A stretch of DNA of 64,000 bases, taken from the NCBI GenBank assembly GCA_050952225.1, contig JBMNKL010000003.1, positions 558,001-622,000 of the forward strand, given 5' to 3'. This stretch comes from JBMNKL01 sp050952225 (GTDB taxonomy: Bacteria; Bacillota; Clostridia; Acetivibrionales; DTU013). Under the pieces are notes generated by a model. That model had not been told where the DNA came from and did not search any database. It worked only from the letters and a program-made list of their open reading frames with translations. Shown piece by piece: positions 1 through 7,975 of the stretch (its first letter is position 1; every line of letters begins with the position of its first letter). A program made the position numbers and the translations under genes.

Positions 1-147
1 CTGCTTTTGCCTGAGTATGCTTTCAAACGAGTTTATTGCAGCATTCTGTCCTCTGACCGTGCTATCCGGCCTTGCAGCTGGTTTTGCAGGCTGTCCTGTT
101 GCAACAACCGGCCTGTTTAAAATATTCCCGGTGTTGTCAACTACCAC
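1..147 (-). CDS. Flagellar operon protein, TIGR02530-like (5' part, runs off the left edge)
   Basis: About the first 50 codons are visible; the rest lies outside the window. The frame overlaps the last codons of flgD. A GGAGG at 161-157 lies 9 nt before the GTG at 147 and only 3 nt before an in-frame ATG at 153, so I favour the GTG start. The visible peptide has a variable, proline- and alanine-rich opening followed by NSFESILRQKQ, which matches the SFESIL motif I know from the small flagellar proteins encoded directly after flgD in Firmicutes. The exact role of that family is not settled; it belongs to the hook/rod gene block. Position, overlap and motif agree, but the identification rests on a fragment. 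Confidence 0.6.
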   Translation of the reverse strand, partial: MVVDNTGNILNRPVVATGQPAKPAARPDSTVRGQNAAINSFESILRQKQ

Positions 148-1075
148 TGCCATCCACCTCCGCTTCGTCGGACCCGGGGCTTTCCGTGTCGTTTTCCGTC
201 CCGGCCGCTCTTTCTTCCGGCATGTTTTCCGCCGGTTTTGTAATATTTGTTATGCTCTCAAGCGGAACATGTACTCCGTTAAGTACTGCCGTAATCTTGC
301 CGTTTTTGGCAAAATCAAGCGCAACAATCCTCGCGGTGACCGGAACACGTTTGCCCGTGCTGCTGTCCTTGATAATTATATCGATTTCCTCTCCGCTCTC
401 ATACGCCGCCGTCAACGTATCCCTTACATAGTCGGCATCGGTTGTCTTTACGGAGTCGTCCAGGCCCGCTATCTCTACGCTGACCCCGTCCATTACGGCA
501 TAGTCTTCATAAATTCCCTTCTGCAATGCCCTTACAATACCGGTGACTTTAATCATATCGCCGTCCAAGGGATTATAAACAATGCCATTGACCTGGCATC
601 CTATCAGGCCTGTAAAGGACGAAAGGTTGCTTTGCGACGAATACGCGCTTTCGGTTACGCAGACAATGTCATCAATCGGTACTTCAACCCCTCTTACGAT
701 CGCATAGTATTTCCCCAAACTATACGTTATGCCGGACACGTCCCCGTCGATTTCGGTGATTCTTTTTGTCGCCGGGTCAGTTATATTGGCAATAACTCTC
801 TTGCCTATCAGGCTATACGCTTTTGTAGCCGTGAAGCTTGTGTTGAGGTTTTGCATTTGTTCCAGTGCGCTGAATTGTGCCATTTGTGCGATAAATTCCT
901 TGTCGTCGGTTGGATTCAGCGGATCCTGGTACCTTAACTGCATGATAAGGAGATTTAAAAAATCATCCTTGCCAAGCTCACCGGTGTTTCTGTTGCTTAC
1001 CTTCGATTCGCCTTCAGCAATAATCTGCTCTATTGTCTTCTGTGTCGCGGCTATTGATATGCTCAACTCTTTCAC
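137..1075 (-). CDS. flgD: Flagellar hook assembly (cap) protein FlgD
   Basis: FlgD caps the growing hook and guides polymerisation of FlgE. The N-terminal FlgD domain is clear at about residues 35-80, with the signature QLRYQDPLNP followed by EFIAQMAQFSALEQM. At 312 residues the protein is longer than most FlgD. The rest holds beta-rich segments, and two of them look alike: about 105-140 (GKYYAIVRGVEVPIDDI) and about 245-280 (NGKITAVLNGVHVPLESI). The C-terminus is acidic and low in complexity. The frame opens with GTG at 1075; a TTG at 1066 lies 6 nt after GGGGGTG and could be the real start. The gene begins just after fliK stops and overlaps the following gene, so it is co-transcribed. Confidence 0.9.
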   Translation of the reverse strand: MKELSISIAATQKTIEQIIAEGESKVSNRNTGELGKDDFLNLLIMQLRYQDPLNPTDDKEFIAQMAQFSALEQMQNLNTSFTATKAYSLIGKRVIANITDPATKRITEIDGDVSGITYSLGKYYAIVRGVEVPIDDIVCVTESAYSSQSNLSSFTGLIGCQVNGIVYNPLDGDMIKVTGIVRALQKGIYEDYAVMDGVSVEIAGLDDSVKTTDADYVRDTLTAAYESGEEIDIIIKDSSTGKRVPVTARIVALDFAKNGKITAVLNGVHVPLESITNITKPAENMPEERAAGTENDTESPGSDEAEVDGSGS

Positions 1076-1078
1076 CCC

Positions 1079-2662
1079 CTATGCCGTAAGATTAATCGTG
1101 CTGTAATCCCATAAATACGCGCCGCTCGCGGCAAATACGCCTGTCAATTCATGCATGTCTCCTTCAACATGTGATCCAAGGTATGCTTTCCCGGCGGAAA
1201 CCATTCTTCCGCTTTCACCCGGTCCGTACCCGTTATCCGGATATCCGTCGGATTCCTGCCGGACAGAAACGCTGAAACCCTGGACGTTGATACCCTGCCT
1301 TTCGAGGGAATCCTTCAGAAGCTGCATGTTTGCTTCAAGCACCTGTTTTACCTGCTGGTTTTCGGCAACAAACCTGGCCATTACGAGACCGTTTTCAGCA
1401 GAGACTTTCAGTGAAACCCTTCCCAGGCTTTCCGGTTTCAGCTCCATTGCTATTTCAGACTTCTCCGGCGTCAGGATTACTTTTACTTTTTCAATGACCT
1501 GGTTGATAATGTCCCTTGGCTGAATAATAGCACCCGTATCTTTTCCGGTTATTGCTGCAATGTTTTCACCGGGCGGATTGGCTGGCATAAAGTGTACGTC
1601 TGTTTGCAGTCCTTCACCGTCAGGTATTTCAAGCCCTTCGGATTCATCCCCGGACATATCGCCGTAAGGCACTTGCATGCTTACGTCATCTTCCATATCC
1701 GCTTTCTTTGACGCTTCTTTCACCGCCCTGGCAGATGCAGGCGTTATCCCTGATTCGTCTCCGTCCTGCTGCATCGCAGGCTCTTCGTTAACGTCCCGGT
1801 TCTCCGCCGGCAGCGTCATCAGGACCTCCATTTGTTGTTCCGCTTCACCCTTGTCCATAACCTGCCGGACACCAAGCTCATCGAGTTTCAGCCTGATGCA
1901 TTCACTTAGTTTTTCAATAAATGATTCGTTATCCGTGCCGTCCGGAATACTGTTTCTGGTACTTTTGACAGACACCTGCGTGGCTTTGTATTCTCCTTCG
2001 ACTACAATGCACGAGTTTTCTTCGCCAATACCCGCTTGTTCCGCAATATTACCGTCATTCGACAATCCTTGTGATTCAACAGCCGTCGCGAGCAATTCAG
2101 CAAGCCTATCCTGCTGTTCTCCGGTCAGGCCCAGCGCCTGTGAAAGGTACAAGACCATTTCGTCAGTACTGTTTATCCCGTTTGCATGCCATTCCGTATC
2201 TGCCATGCACAGAATCCTTTGCAGTTCATCCGTTCCAATGCCGAGCAACTGCGCGGTTATTTGCAGGACTGATCCGGCAGCGTACTGTCTCGAACAATTT
2301 TTTGCATTCTTTACGTCGTTGCTGAACTCCTCATCGTATCTGTCCGTTTCGACGCCTCTCTTTCTCCCGGCCATATGTGAAGATGTATTTGCTGCGTAAG
2401 CTCTCGCTTCGCGGAAAGACACAAATCCGGTTGCGCTGCTGTTTTTATCCTTTTCAAGTCCCGGGACGGCTCGTCCCGATCCATGAGGTCTCTGCGAGAT
2501 TGCAGACGCATGGTAATTCTTGCTTTTAGTGTTTAGTATGTTTTCGAATAAAGAGTTACCCCTTATGCCTGCTGTCGTCCCGCATAAATCCGTTCCGGGT
2601 ATAAACACTAAACTGCTGCGTCCTGCCTGATTGCTGCCTGTTGCCATTTCAAACACTGACAT
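1079..2662 (-). CDS. fliK: Flagellar hook-length control protein FliK
   Basis: FliK measures hook length and switches export specificity of the flagellar type III apparatus. The 527-residue protein has a long, poorly conserved hydrophilic region and then the conserved C-terminal hook-length domain at about residues 380-467, with the typical pattern ELKPESLGRVSLKV and later VLEANMQLLKDSLERQGI. A short tail of about 60 residues follows. The ATG at 2662 is preceded by a strong GGAGGTG. FlgD follows after 3 nt. Upstream, the IS110 element separates fliK from motE and the rest of the operon, so its expression may depend on readthrough or on a promoter inside the element; this is inferred, not shown. 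Confidence 0.9.
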   Translation of the reverse strand: MSVFEMATGSNQAGRSSLVFIPGTDLCGTTAGIRGNSLFENILNTKSKNYHASAISQRPHGSGRAVPGLEKDKNSSATGFVSFREARAYAANTSSHMAGRKRGVETDRYDEEFSNDVKNAKNCSRQYAAGSVLQITAQLLGIGTDELQRILCMADTEWHANGINSTDEMVLYLSQALGLTGEQQDRLAELLATAVESQGLSNDGNIAEQAGIGEENSCIVVEGEYKATQVSVKSTRNSIPDGTDNESFIEKLSECIRLKLDELGVRQVMDKGEAEQQMEVLMTLPAENRDVNEEPAMQQDGDESGITPASARAVKEASKKADMEDDVSMQVPYGDMSGDESEGLEIPDGEGLQTDVHFMPANPPGENIAAITGKDTGAIIQPRDIINQVIEKVKVILTPEKSEIAMELKPESLGRVSLKVSAENGLVMARFVAENQQVKQVLEANMQLLKDSLERQGINVQGFSVSVRQESDGYPDNGYGPGESGRMVSAGKAYLGSHVEGDMHELTGVFAASGAYLWDYSTINLTA

Positions 2663-2756
2663 TTATTCACCTCCTTGTACGATTAATTTAGTTATTTCAT
2701 CAGTGACTTTTGCCACTGTTCGACCCTGTTAACATAACGTAATACTTGTTACTTTT

Positions 2757-2768
2757 CTAAACATCAAG
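2757..2768 (+). repeat. Left 12-bp inverted repeat of the IS110 element (mate 4414-4425)
   Basis: CTAAACATCAAG at this place is the exact reverse complement of the 12 bases at 4414-4425, which lie about 10 nt after the transposase stop codon. I see no longer extension of the match on either side. Confidence 0.7.
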
Positions 2769-3112
2769 CACTTCTATGTGCCATCCCCTAAGGGATGGCG
2801 GCGGCTTCCAGATCCTGCCGTCCGCGGTTTCCCATCTATGACCGCATGCCAGCTATTGTCTGGCCCGAAACTTGACAATCATGTATAATATCTTCCGGAC
2901 TTGGAAGGTGTGTGTATCACCTCCTGGGACGGACCTTAGCGGGCCGACTACCCGTAAGAAAGAGTATTTATCCATTCCGGTAAGTCTACATGATTTGGCT
3001 GGTTGAGGCCAGCTTTTCAGCTGGTTCCTCGTGTCACTCGCAAGGTTGTTTGCTTACATGTGAAGGAATGGAGGCTTTTAAGTCCATTAATCTTGTAAAG
3101 GAGGCGTTTTTA
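2769..3112 (+). ncRNA. Noncoding 5' segment of the IS110 element, candidate bridge RNA
   Basis: This stretch of 344 bases between the left inverted repeat and the transposase start holds no credible gene. In IS110-group elements this position encodes the bridge RNA that pairs with target and donor DNA and guides the recombinase. Visible structure: a perfect 7-bp hairpin CCATCCC/GGGATGG at 2781-2798, and at about 2997-3026 a set of GCTGG/CCAGC segments in which the middle CCAGC can pair with GCTGG on either side, giving two exclusive hairpins. I did not find the loops that match target or donor, since the element ends are not known. The call rests on family and position. Confidence 0.4.
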
Positions 3113-4402
3113 ATGAGTTTCAGACCTATTGCAGGAATCGATGTGGGTAAATTCTTCAGTGAGATGGCAATTCTTTCTCCATCCAATGAAGTAATTGCCC
3201 GCGTGAAGATCCGCCATGATTCCAGTACTGACGTTGAAAGAGCCGTTGAATTGCTGAAAAAAACGGAAAAGGACTTTGCTTCAAGGCCTTTCATCGTCAT
3301 GGAATCTACCGGGCACTATCACAAAATCCTTTTCCATTCCTTTTCCAAAGCTGGATTTGAGGTCTCTGTCATAAACCCCATCCAAACTGATTCTATCAAA
3401 AATATTGGAATCAGGAAAGTGAAAAATGATAAAGTGGATGCCCGGAAAATTGCCCTGCTATACAGGTTTCAGGAGCTTAATACTACTAATATCCCTGATG
3501 AGGATATTGAATGCCTGCGAAGCCTTTGCCGCCAGTACTACAAGCTGAATGATGAGCTTACTGCTTACAAAAACAGACTTACGAGTATTGTTGATCAGCT
3601 TATGCTCAACTTTAAGGATGTCTTCTCCAATATATTCTCAAAGGCTGCTATTGCTGTACTGGAGGAATATCCTACACCTGCTGCTATTCTTAAGGCTAAT
3701 AGGAACAAACTGATTTCACTTATTCAGAAGAATTCTCGCAAGAGCCTTAAGTGGTCAACTGCAAAGTATGAGCTTCTTGTCTCCAAGGCCAGAGAGTTTG
3801 CGCCTTTGAGCGTTCATAATTCTTCAAACATTGCCATGCTGGGTGTCTACATATCCATGATCAGAACTCTGGAAGATAACTTGGCGAAGGTCCTAAAAGC
3901 CATTCATCTATTGATTGCTGAAGATATGGCAAAGGACATGCCCATGCTGGCATTGACGCTTGAGCTTTTGCAGAGCCTTCCAGGTATTGGCCTTCTTACT
4001 GCTGCCACCATTCTAGCAGAGATCGGCGATTTTTCCGCCTTCTCTAAGCCGGGAAAGCTGGTTGCTTATTTTGGCATTGACCCCTCTGTGATGCAATCCG
4101 GAGAATTTACCGGCACACGAAATAAAATGTCCAAGAGAGGTTCCAGGCTACTTCGCAGGGTTCTTTTTACAACTGCTCTTGCCAATATCCGAACTAAGCG
4201 GAATAAAAAGGCTTGCAACCCTGTAATACTTGAATTCTACAAGCAAAAGTGCCGGAGTAAACCTAAAAAGGTAGCTTTGGGAGCAGTTATGCGTAAGATC
4301 ATCATTTACATCTTTGCTGTTCTAAGAGACAGAAAACCTTACCAGTTACGCAGTCCCCATGAACACGCTCAGATGCTGGCAGCAAAGCATACAGCAGCTT
4401 AG
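3113..4402 (+). CDS. IS110-family transposase (DEDD recombinase)
   Basis: The 429-residue protein has the two domains of the family. The N-terminal RuvC-like DEDD domain opens with PIAGIDVGKFFSEMAIL and continues to about residue 160 (TDSIKNIGIRKVKNDKVDA). The C-terminal Tnp_20 domain, about residues 285-390, has the helix-hairpin-helix LLQSLPGIGLLTAATILAEI followed by a GSRLLRRVL segment. The ATG at 3113 has AAAGGAGG 8 nt before it; the same frame is open further upstream but without a good start. No frameshift or stop interrupts the frame, so the element may still be active. It lies opposite to the flagellar genes on both sides. Confidence 0.95.
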   Translation: MSFRPIAGIDVGKFFSEMAILSPSNEVIARVKIRHDSSTDVERAVELLKKTEKDFASRPFIVMESTGHYHKILFHSFSKAGFEVSVINPIQTDSIKNIGIRKVKNDKVDARKIALLYRFQELNTTNIPDEDIECLRSLCRQYYKLNDELTAYKNRLTSIVDQLMLNFKDVFSNIFSKAAIAVLEEYPTPAAILKANRNKLISLIQKNSRKSLKWSTAKYELLVSKAREFAPLSVHNSSNIAMLGVYISMIRTLEDNLAKVLKAIHLLIAEDMAKDMPMLALTLELLQSLPGIGLLTAATILAEIGDFSAFSKPGKLVAYFGIDPSVMQSGEFTGTRNKMSKRGSRLLRRVLFTTALANIRTKRNKKACNPVILEFYKQKCRSKPKKVALGAVMRKIIIYIFAVLRDRKPYQLRSPHEHAQMLAAKHTAA

Positions 4403-4593
4403 CAGTACTTGCACTTGATGTTTAGTTTTCAAAGATCAACTCGCTATTTCAGGCCAGCTATTTTATGTCTACTAATCCTGGGTGGCCTTATTGCTATGCC
4501 CTTTTTTCAGATCAGGAGCTTCAAAAAATTCTTCATATTTTTTCTTAAAAACTCTTGACTTTAATTAGCTGGTCTTTCAAACCGTAATTTATA

Positions 4594-5409
4594 TCAATTC
4601 CCCCTGTATAATTCACCCAGTTTTTCAACCACTCTGGCCGCAAAATCGGGGGACATTGATTCCAGTATCTTTGAAGCTCCTTCCTTGCTCATCGCCTTCA
4701 GCGTTTCGGCTATTTTGTCTATACTGCCGGCGCCCATCCGCTCAAAAACCGCAGCAGCAGCACCTGCATCCATATTTTCGATTACCCTGGCATATTGCTT
4801 TACATTTTCATCGATCTGCTGTTCCCTGATGATATTTTCATAAATGGCTTTTGAGTTTTCAGGATCCATTTCCTCAAAATATTCTTTGAATGATTCCTTA
4901 TCACCGTTTGCAATCAATTCGTCTATTTTTATCTGCAGTTCTTTTAGCGCCTTTTCTTTATCCTTGACATAGGCTTCGCGTTCTTCCAGGTCTTTAAGCT
5001 TATTTTCAGCTTCCATTACCTTGCTTTCATAGTTGTCCTTATAAAACCTGTACTCTTCAATCAAAGCATTTGCGTCTTCCAGCTTCTTTTTAAGCTCTTC
5101 ATTTTCATTCCTGAAGACCCGGTATTGAATCTTTATCTCTGACGGAGTCATATACTTCGGGTCAAGCGGGTCGGGCTCTTCAGGCAACGCAAGGTTCAGT
5201 ACCGGGATACGCTTCAGCGTGGCATAGTGATGTTGCGTAACCCCTCCTATGTTGTTGAATACTATATAATAGAAGACTCCGCCAAATACAACAATTACAA
5301 TCACAATTACAAATAACACAACCATGAATGAAGGCAGTTTACCTTTTTTGTGCCTGGAACCATGCTTTATAGGGTTTGTATTTGTTTTTGTCTCTTTGAT
5401 GTCAGGCAT
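4594..5409 (-). CDS. MotE-family protein (YlxF-like, MgtE N-terminal-like domain)
   Basis: Flagellar-operon membrane protein of 271 residues. A basic N-terminal tail is followed by one transmembrane helix at about residues 28-50, a long coiled coil at about 90-180 rich in Glu and Lys, and a C-terminal helical domain at about 185-271 with the repeated pattern VFERMGAGSIDKIAETL and ASKILESMSPDFAARV, which resembles the N-terminal domain of MgtE magnesium channels. Members encoded after fliJ in Firmicutes and other bacteria are called YlxF or MotE; MotE proteins act as chaperones for the stator protein MotC in some species, and whether that holds here is inference. The start follows fliJ by 2 nt. 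The IS110 element begins about 170 bases past its stop codon. Confidence 0.8.
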   Translation of the reverse strand: MPDIKETKTNTNPIKHGSRHKKGKLPSFMVVLFVIVIVIVVFGGVFYYIVFNNIGGVTQHHYATLKRIPVLNLALPEEPDPLDPKYMTPSEIKIQYRVFRNENEELKKKLEDANALIEEYRFYKDNYESKVMEAENKLKDLEEREAYVKDKEKALKELQIKIDELIANGDKESFKEYFEEMDPENSKAIYENIIREQQIDENVKQYARVIENMDAGAAAAVFERMGAGSIDKIAETLKAMSKEGASKILESMSPDFAARVVEKLGELYRGN

Positions 5410-5411
5410 TT

Positions 5412-5861
5412 TTATTCTCCTGCAATACCGTTAATATACATATAACCGGCTAAATCATCATTCGTTTTTTGCTCTGCCGCTTTCAGATCGTCCAAGTACA
5501 TTTCATATTTTTTCTCCTTGAGCTTTTCCATTATCTTTCTCTCTTTCATGGCAAAAATCAGCTCTTCTCTTATTTTATCGACATTAAGAGAAGCTTTGTT
5601 TACATTTACTTTTTGCCGCTTTATTTTCGTACCTAGCAATGAAAGGTATCCGTTATACAGGATGAGCTTTTGCACGGTTGTTTTCCTGGTTTTATCGTTG
5701 AATTCGTCCACAATCACATCAAGGGTGTCCACAAGTTCCGCCAGCTTTTGTTTTTCCGCCTCAAGCTTCCTTACGGCTTTACCAAACTTATTCTTTATAT
5801 TGTCCTCCTGCTGCTTTCTCACGTTTAGAACAGGTTGCAGCTTGAATGTGAACCTAGCCAT
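5412..5861 (-). CDS. fliJ: Flagellar export chaperone FliJ
   Basis: A small, highly charged, all-helical protein of 149 residues, as expected for FliJ, the soluble stalk-like coiled coil that links the FliI ATPase ring to the export gate. The opening FTFKLQPVLNVRKQQED is the usual FliJ start (a Phe-rich beginning followed by L.PVL..R). The frame overlaps the end of fliI by 8 nt, which implies translational coupling, and motE follows after 2 nt. FliJ sequences diverge strongly, so much of the assignment comes from position, size and composition, but all agree. Confidence 0.88.
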   Translation of the reverse strand: MARFTFKLQPVLNVRKQQEDNIKNKFGKAVRKLEAEKQKLAELVDTLDVIVDEFNDKTRKTTVQKLILYNGYLSLLGTKIKRQKVNVNKASLNVDKIREELIFAMKERKIMEKLKEKKYEMYLDDLKAAEQKTNDDLAGYMYINGIAGE

Positions 5862-7188
5862 TTACTTCACTCTCCTCGTCGGAAAAAACAGAGCCAAGCA
5901 GGTCCAGGACTTCATCGAATGCAAACCCGGCTTCAATCGGTTGCTCTATGAAATCATTTATCCTGTCTATTAAGCTGATGGCATAATCAACTTTTTCATT
6001 GCTGCCCTTTACATAAGCTCCGATATTTATCAGGTCTTCAGCATCCCTGTAGATCGCCAGCGCCTTTTTCAACTCAGCCGCGTATTTTTTTTGCTGCTCC
6101 GAAACAATATCAGGCATCACACGGCTTACACTGGCCAACACATCAATAGCCGGGTACTGGTTCCTGTTCGCAAGTGAACGGGAAAGCACGATATGCCCGT
6201 CCAGTATGCCCCTGGCAGTATCAGTGACAGGCTCCATCAAGTCGTCACCATCGACAAGAACAGTGTAAAGCCCGGTAATTGATCCATTCTCAGAGTTCCC
6301 GGCACGCTCCAGCAATTTCGGCATGACTCCGAATACTGAGGGCGTATAACCGCGCGAAACAGGCGGCTCGCCTATAGCAAGGCCGATTTCCCTTTGCGCC
6401 ATGGCAAACCGTGTCAGCGAGTCCATTAAAAACAATACATCTTTGCCTCGGTCGCGAAAATACTCGGCTATGGCCGTTGCAACAAATGCGCCTTTCAGCC
6501 TGACAAGAGCAGGCTGATCGGATGTGGCTACAATTACAACGGATCTTGACAGTCCTTCCTCCTTCAAATCCTTCTCAATAAACTCCCGTACCTCCCTGCC
6601 ACGTTCACCTATCAGTGCTATAACATTGACGTCCGCTTTTGTATTCCTCGCTATCATGCCCAGCAATGTGCTTTTGCCGACGCCGCTTCCGGCAAATATA
6701 CCTATACGCTGGCCTTTTCCGACGGTCAAAAGGCCATCTATCGCTTTAATGCCAAGCGGCAATGGTTCCGTGATTCTTTTCCTGTTCAGGGGATGGGGAG
6801 GTTTGTTATTAACTGGATAATATTTCTCCGGTTTGAAAGGCTCCTTGCCGTCAATCGGAAAGCCCAAGCCATCAAGCACACGGCCCATGAGGCTTTCCCC
6901 TACTCCCACCTTCAATGATTTGTCTGAAGAGACAACCAGGTTTCCGGGCCCGATACCGGTCATTTCACCAAGAGGCATCAGCAATGCCTTGTTATCTTTG
7001 AAACCTACGACTTCAGCCTGGACAACCCGTTTGCCTTTTGACGCGTGGAGCTTGCAAAGCTCTCCTATATCGACTTCCGGACCGTCCGATTCTATAGTCA
7101 GGCCGACAACTTTTGAGACCTTTCCGTAATACTTTATAAAAGTCGACCTTGAAAGTATATCATGATATCTTTGAAGGCATTTGTTCAC
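5854..7188 (-). CDS. fliI: Flagellum-specific ATPase FliI
   Basis: FliI is the hexameric ATPase that powers flagellar protein export. The protein shows the beta-barrel N-terminal domain (YYGKVSKVVGLTIES), a Walker A AGSGVGKST at about residues 166-174, the family segment GERGREVREFIE, Walker B DVLFLMDSLTRFAMAQREIG, and the PPVSRGYTPSVF region typical of FliI rather than F1 beta. The start is uncertain. The frame is open to 7296, inside fliH; the GTG at 7188 gives 444 residues, normal for FliI, and places the protein start just before the conserved barrel, while a TTG at 7242 is the other option. No strong Shine-Dalgarno decides between them. It overlaps fliJ by 8 nt. Confidence 0.93.
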   Translation of the reverse strand: MNKCLQRYHDILSRSTFIKYYGKVSKVVGLTIESDGPEVDIGELCKLHASKGKRVVQAEVVGFKDNKALLMPLGEMTGIGPGNLVVSSDKSLKVGVGESLMGRVLDGLGFPIDGKEPFKPEKYYPVNNKPPHPLNRKRITEPLPLGIKAIDGLLTVGKGQRIGIFAGSGVGKSTLLGMIARNTKADVNVIALIGERGREVREFIEKDLKEEGLSRSVVIVATSDQPALVRLKGAFVATAIAEYFRDRGKDVLFLMDSLTRFAMAQREIGLAIGEPPVSRGYTPSVFGVMPKLLERAGNSENGSITGLYTVLVDGDDLMEPVTDTARGILDGHIVLSRSLANRNQYPAIDVLASVSRVMPDIVSEQQKKYAAELKKALAIYRDAEDLINIGAYVKGSNEKVDYAISLIDRINDFIEQPIEAGFAFDEVLDLLGSVFSDEESEVNG

Positions 7189-7228
7189 TTCCGGTAAATC
7201 CCCGCTTTCATCTTTTGTATGTAAAGAG

Positions 7229-7975
7229 TTACCTTCCCTCAAGTTCTTCTTTGAAGGCTTCTTCAATTTTATCAAGCCTGGTGGAGACACCGGCATCCAT
7301 ATCTCCCAGTGCCGTCTCTACAATACAGTCTCCTGGTTTTAGCGCAGCATCCGGCTTGATATTAAGGCTGTCCGCGCCTTCTATCACCGAATTGAACCTT
7401 TCCTCGTTTTTCATTATATATTCGTAATCGGCGGGCGACATTTTTAGTATTGCGCCGTTTTTATTTGAACAATTTTGCAATGCGTCACGGACAAGCTGTA
7501 TGATAACGTCCTTATTAACAGTCAGTTCTGCTGCCACGGCTTTTCTCGAGACTTCCATCACAAGCCCGATTACTTCCTCTTCCATGCCTGCCATTGCTCT
7601 TTTGTATTCCTCAGCGGCATTATTGCGTATCTTCTCGGCTTCGGCCAAAAATTCCTTACTTTGCCGGGCTGCCGCATCCATTCCTTCGGCATAACCCCTT
7701 TGCCATGCTTCCTCTGTTATTTCACCGGCTTTATCTTCGGCTTCCTTCCTTGCCCTGTCAATTATTTTAACTGCTTCCTGTTCTGCTTCCTGTATTAATT
7801 CCTCTGCTTTTTGCCTGGCCTTCTCAATCATTTTTTCGGGATTGGCCGAATCAGTCAAATCATCAATATCGCCGCTGGCGGTATCTTCGTTGAAATTCTC
7901 AAGCTGGCGTCTAATCCTGACCTGGAACGGCTCTCCATAGGTAACATATTTGTTTTTGTAAATCTTGCTATACAA
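7229..7975 (-). CDS. fliH: Flagellar assembly protein FliH
   Basis: FliH binds and regulates the FliI ATPase and tethers it to the C ring. The 248-residue protein begins with a variable region, then a long charged helix at about residues 45-125 (ARQKAEELIQEAEQEAVKI, with GYAEGMDAA), and ends with the V-ATPase subunit E-like C-terminal domain, with the late motif GDCIVETALGDMDAGVSTRL that is characteristic of FliH. It starts within the last codons of fliG (8-nt overlap) and lies directly upstream of fliI, as in other flagellar operons. Confidence 0.92.
   Translation of the reverse strand: MYSKIYKNKYVTYGEPFQVRIRRQLENFNEDTASGDIDDLTDSANPEKMIEKARQKAEELIQEAEQEAVKIIDRARKEAEDKAGEITEEAWQRGYAEGMDAAARQSKEFLAEAEKIRNNAAEEYKRAMAGMEEEVIGLVMEVSRKAVAAELTVNKDVIIQLVRDALQNCSNKNGAILKMSPADYEYIMKNEERFNSVIEGADSLNIKPDAALKPGDCIVETALGDMDAGVSTRLDKIEEAFKEELEGR

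Larger units (their letters stand above)
2757..4425 (+). mobile_element. IS110-type insertion sequence between motE and fliK (limits approximate)
   Basis: The element carries one DEDD transposase gene and a long noncoding segment on its 5' side. A 12-bp inverted repeat, CTAAACATCAAG, occurs at 2757-2768 and in the opposite orientation at 4414-4425, bracketing both. True ends probably lie a little outside these repeats; I could not fix them because IS110 elements often leave no target duplication. It lies on the strand opposite to the flagellar operon, between motE and fliK, neither of which is broken. Short subterminal inverted repeats are typical of the IS1111 branch of the family, whereas the 5' position of the noncoding segment is typical of the IS110 branch. 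Confidence 0.75.

Noticed and set aside
17..937. Long plus-strand open frame opposite flgD
   Set aside because: It is the antisense shadow of a well-supported gene, with no family features and no ribosome-binding site.
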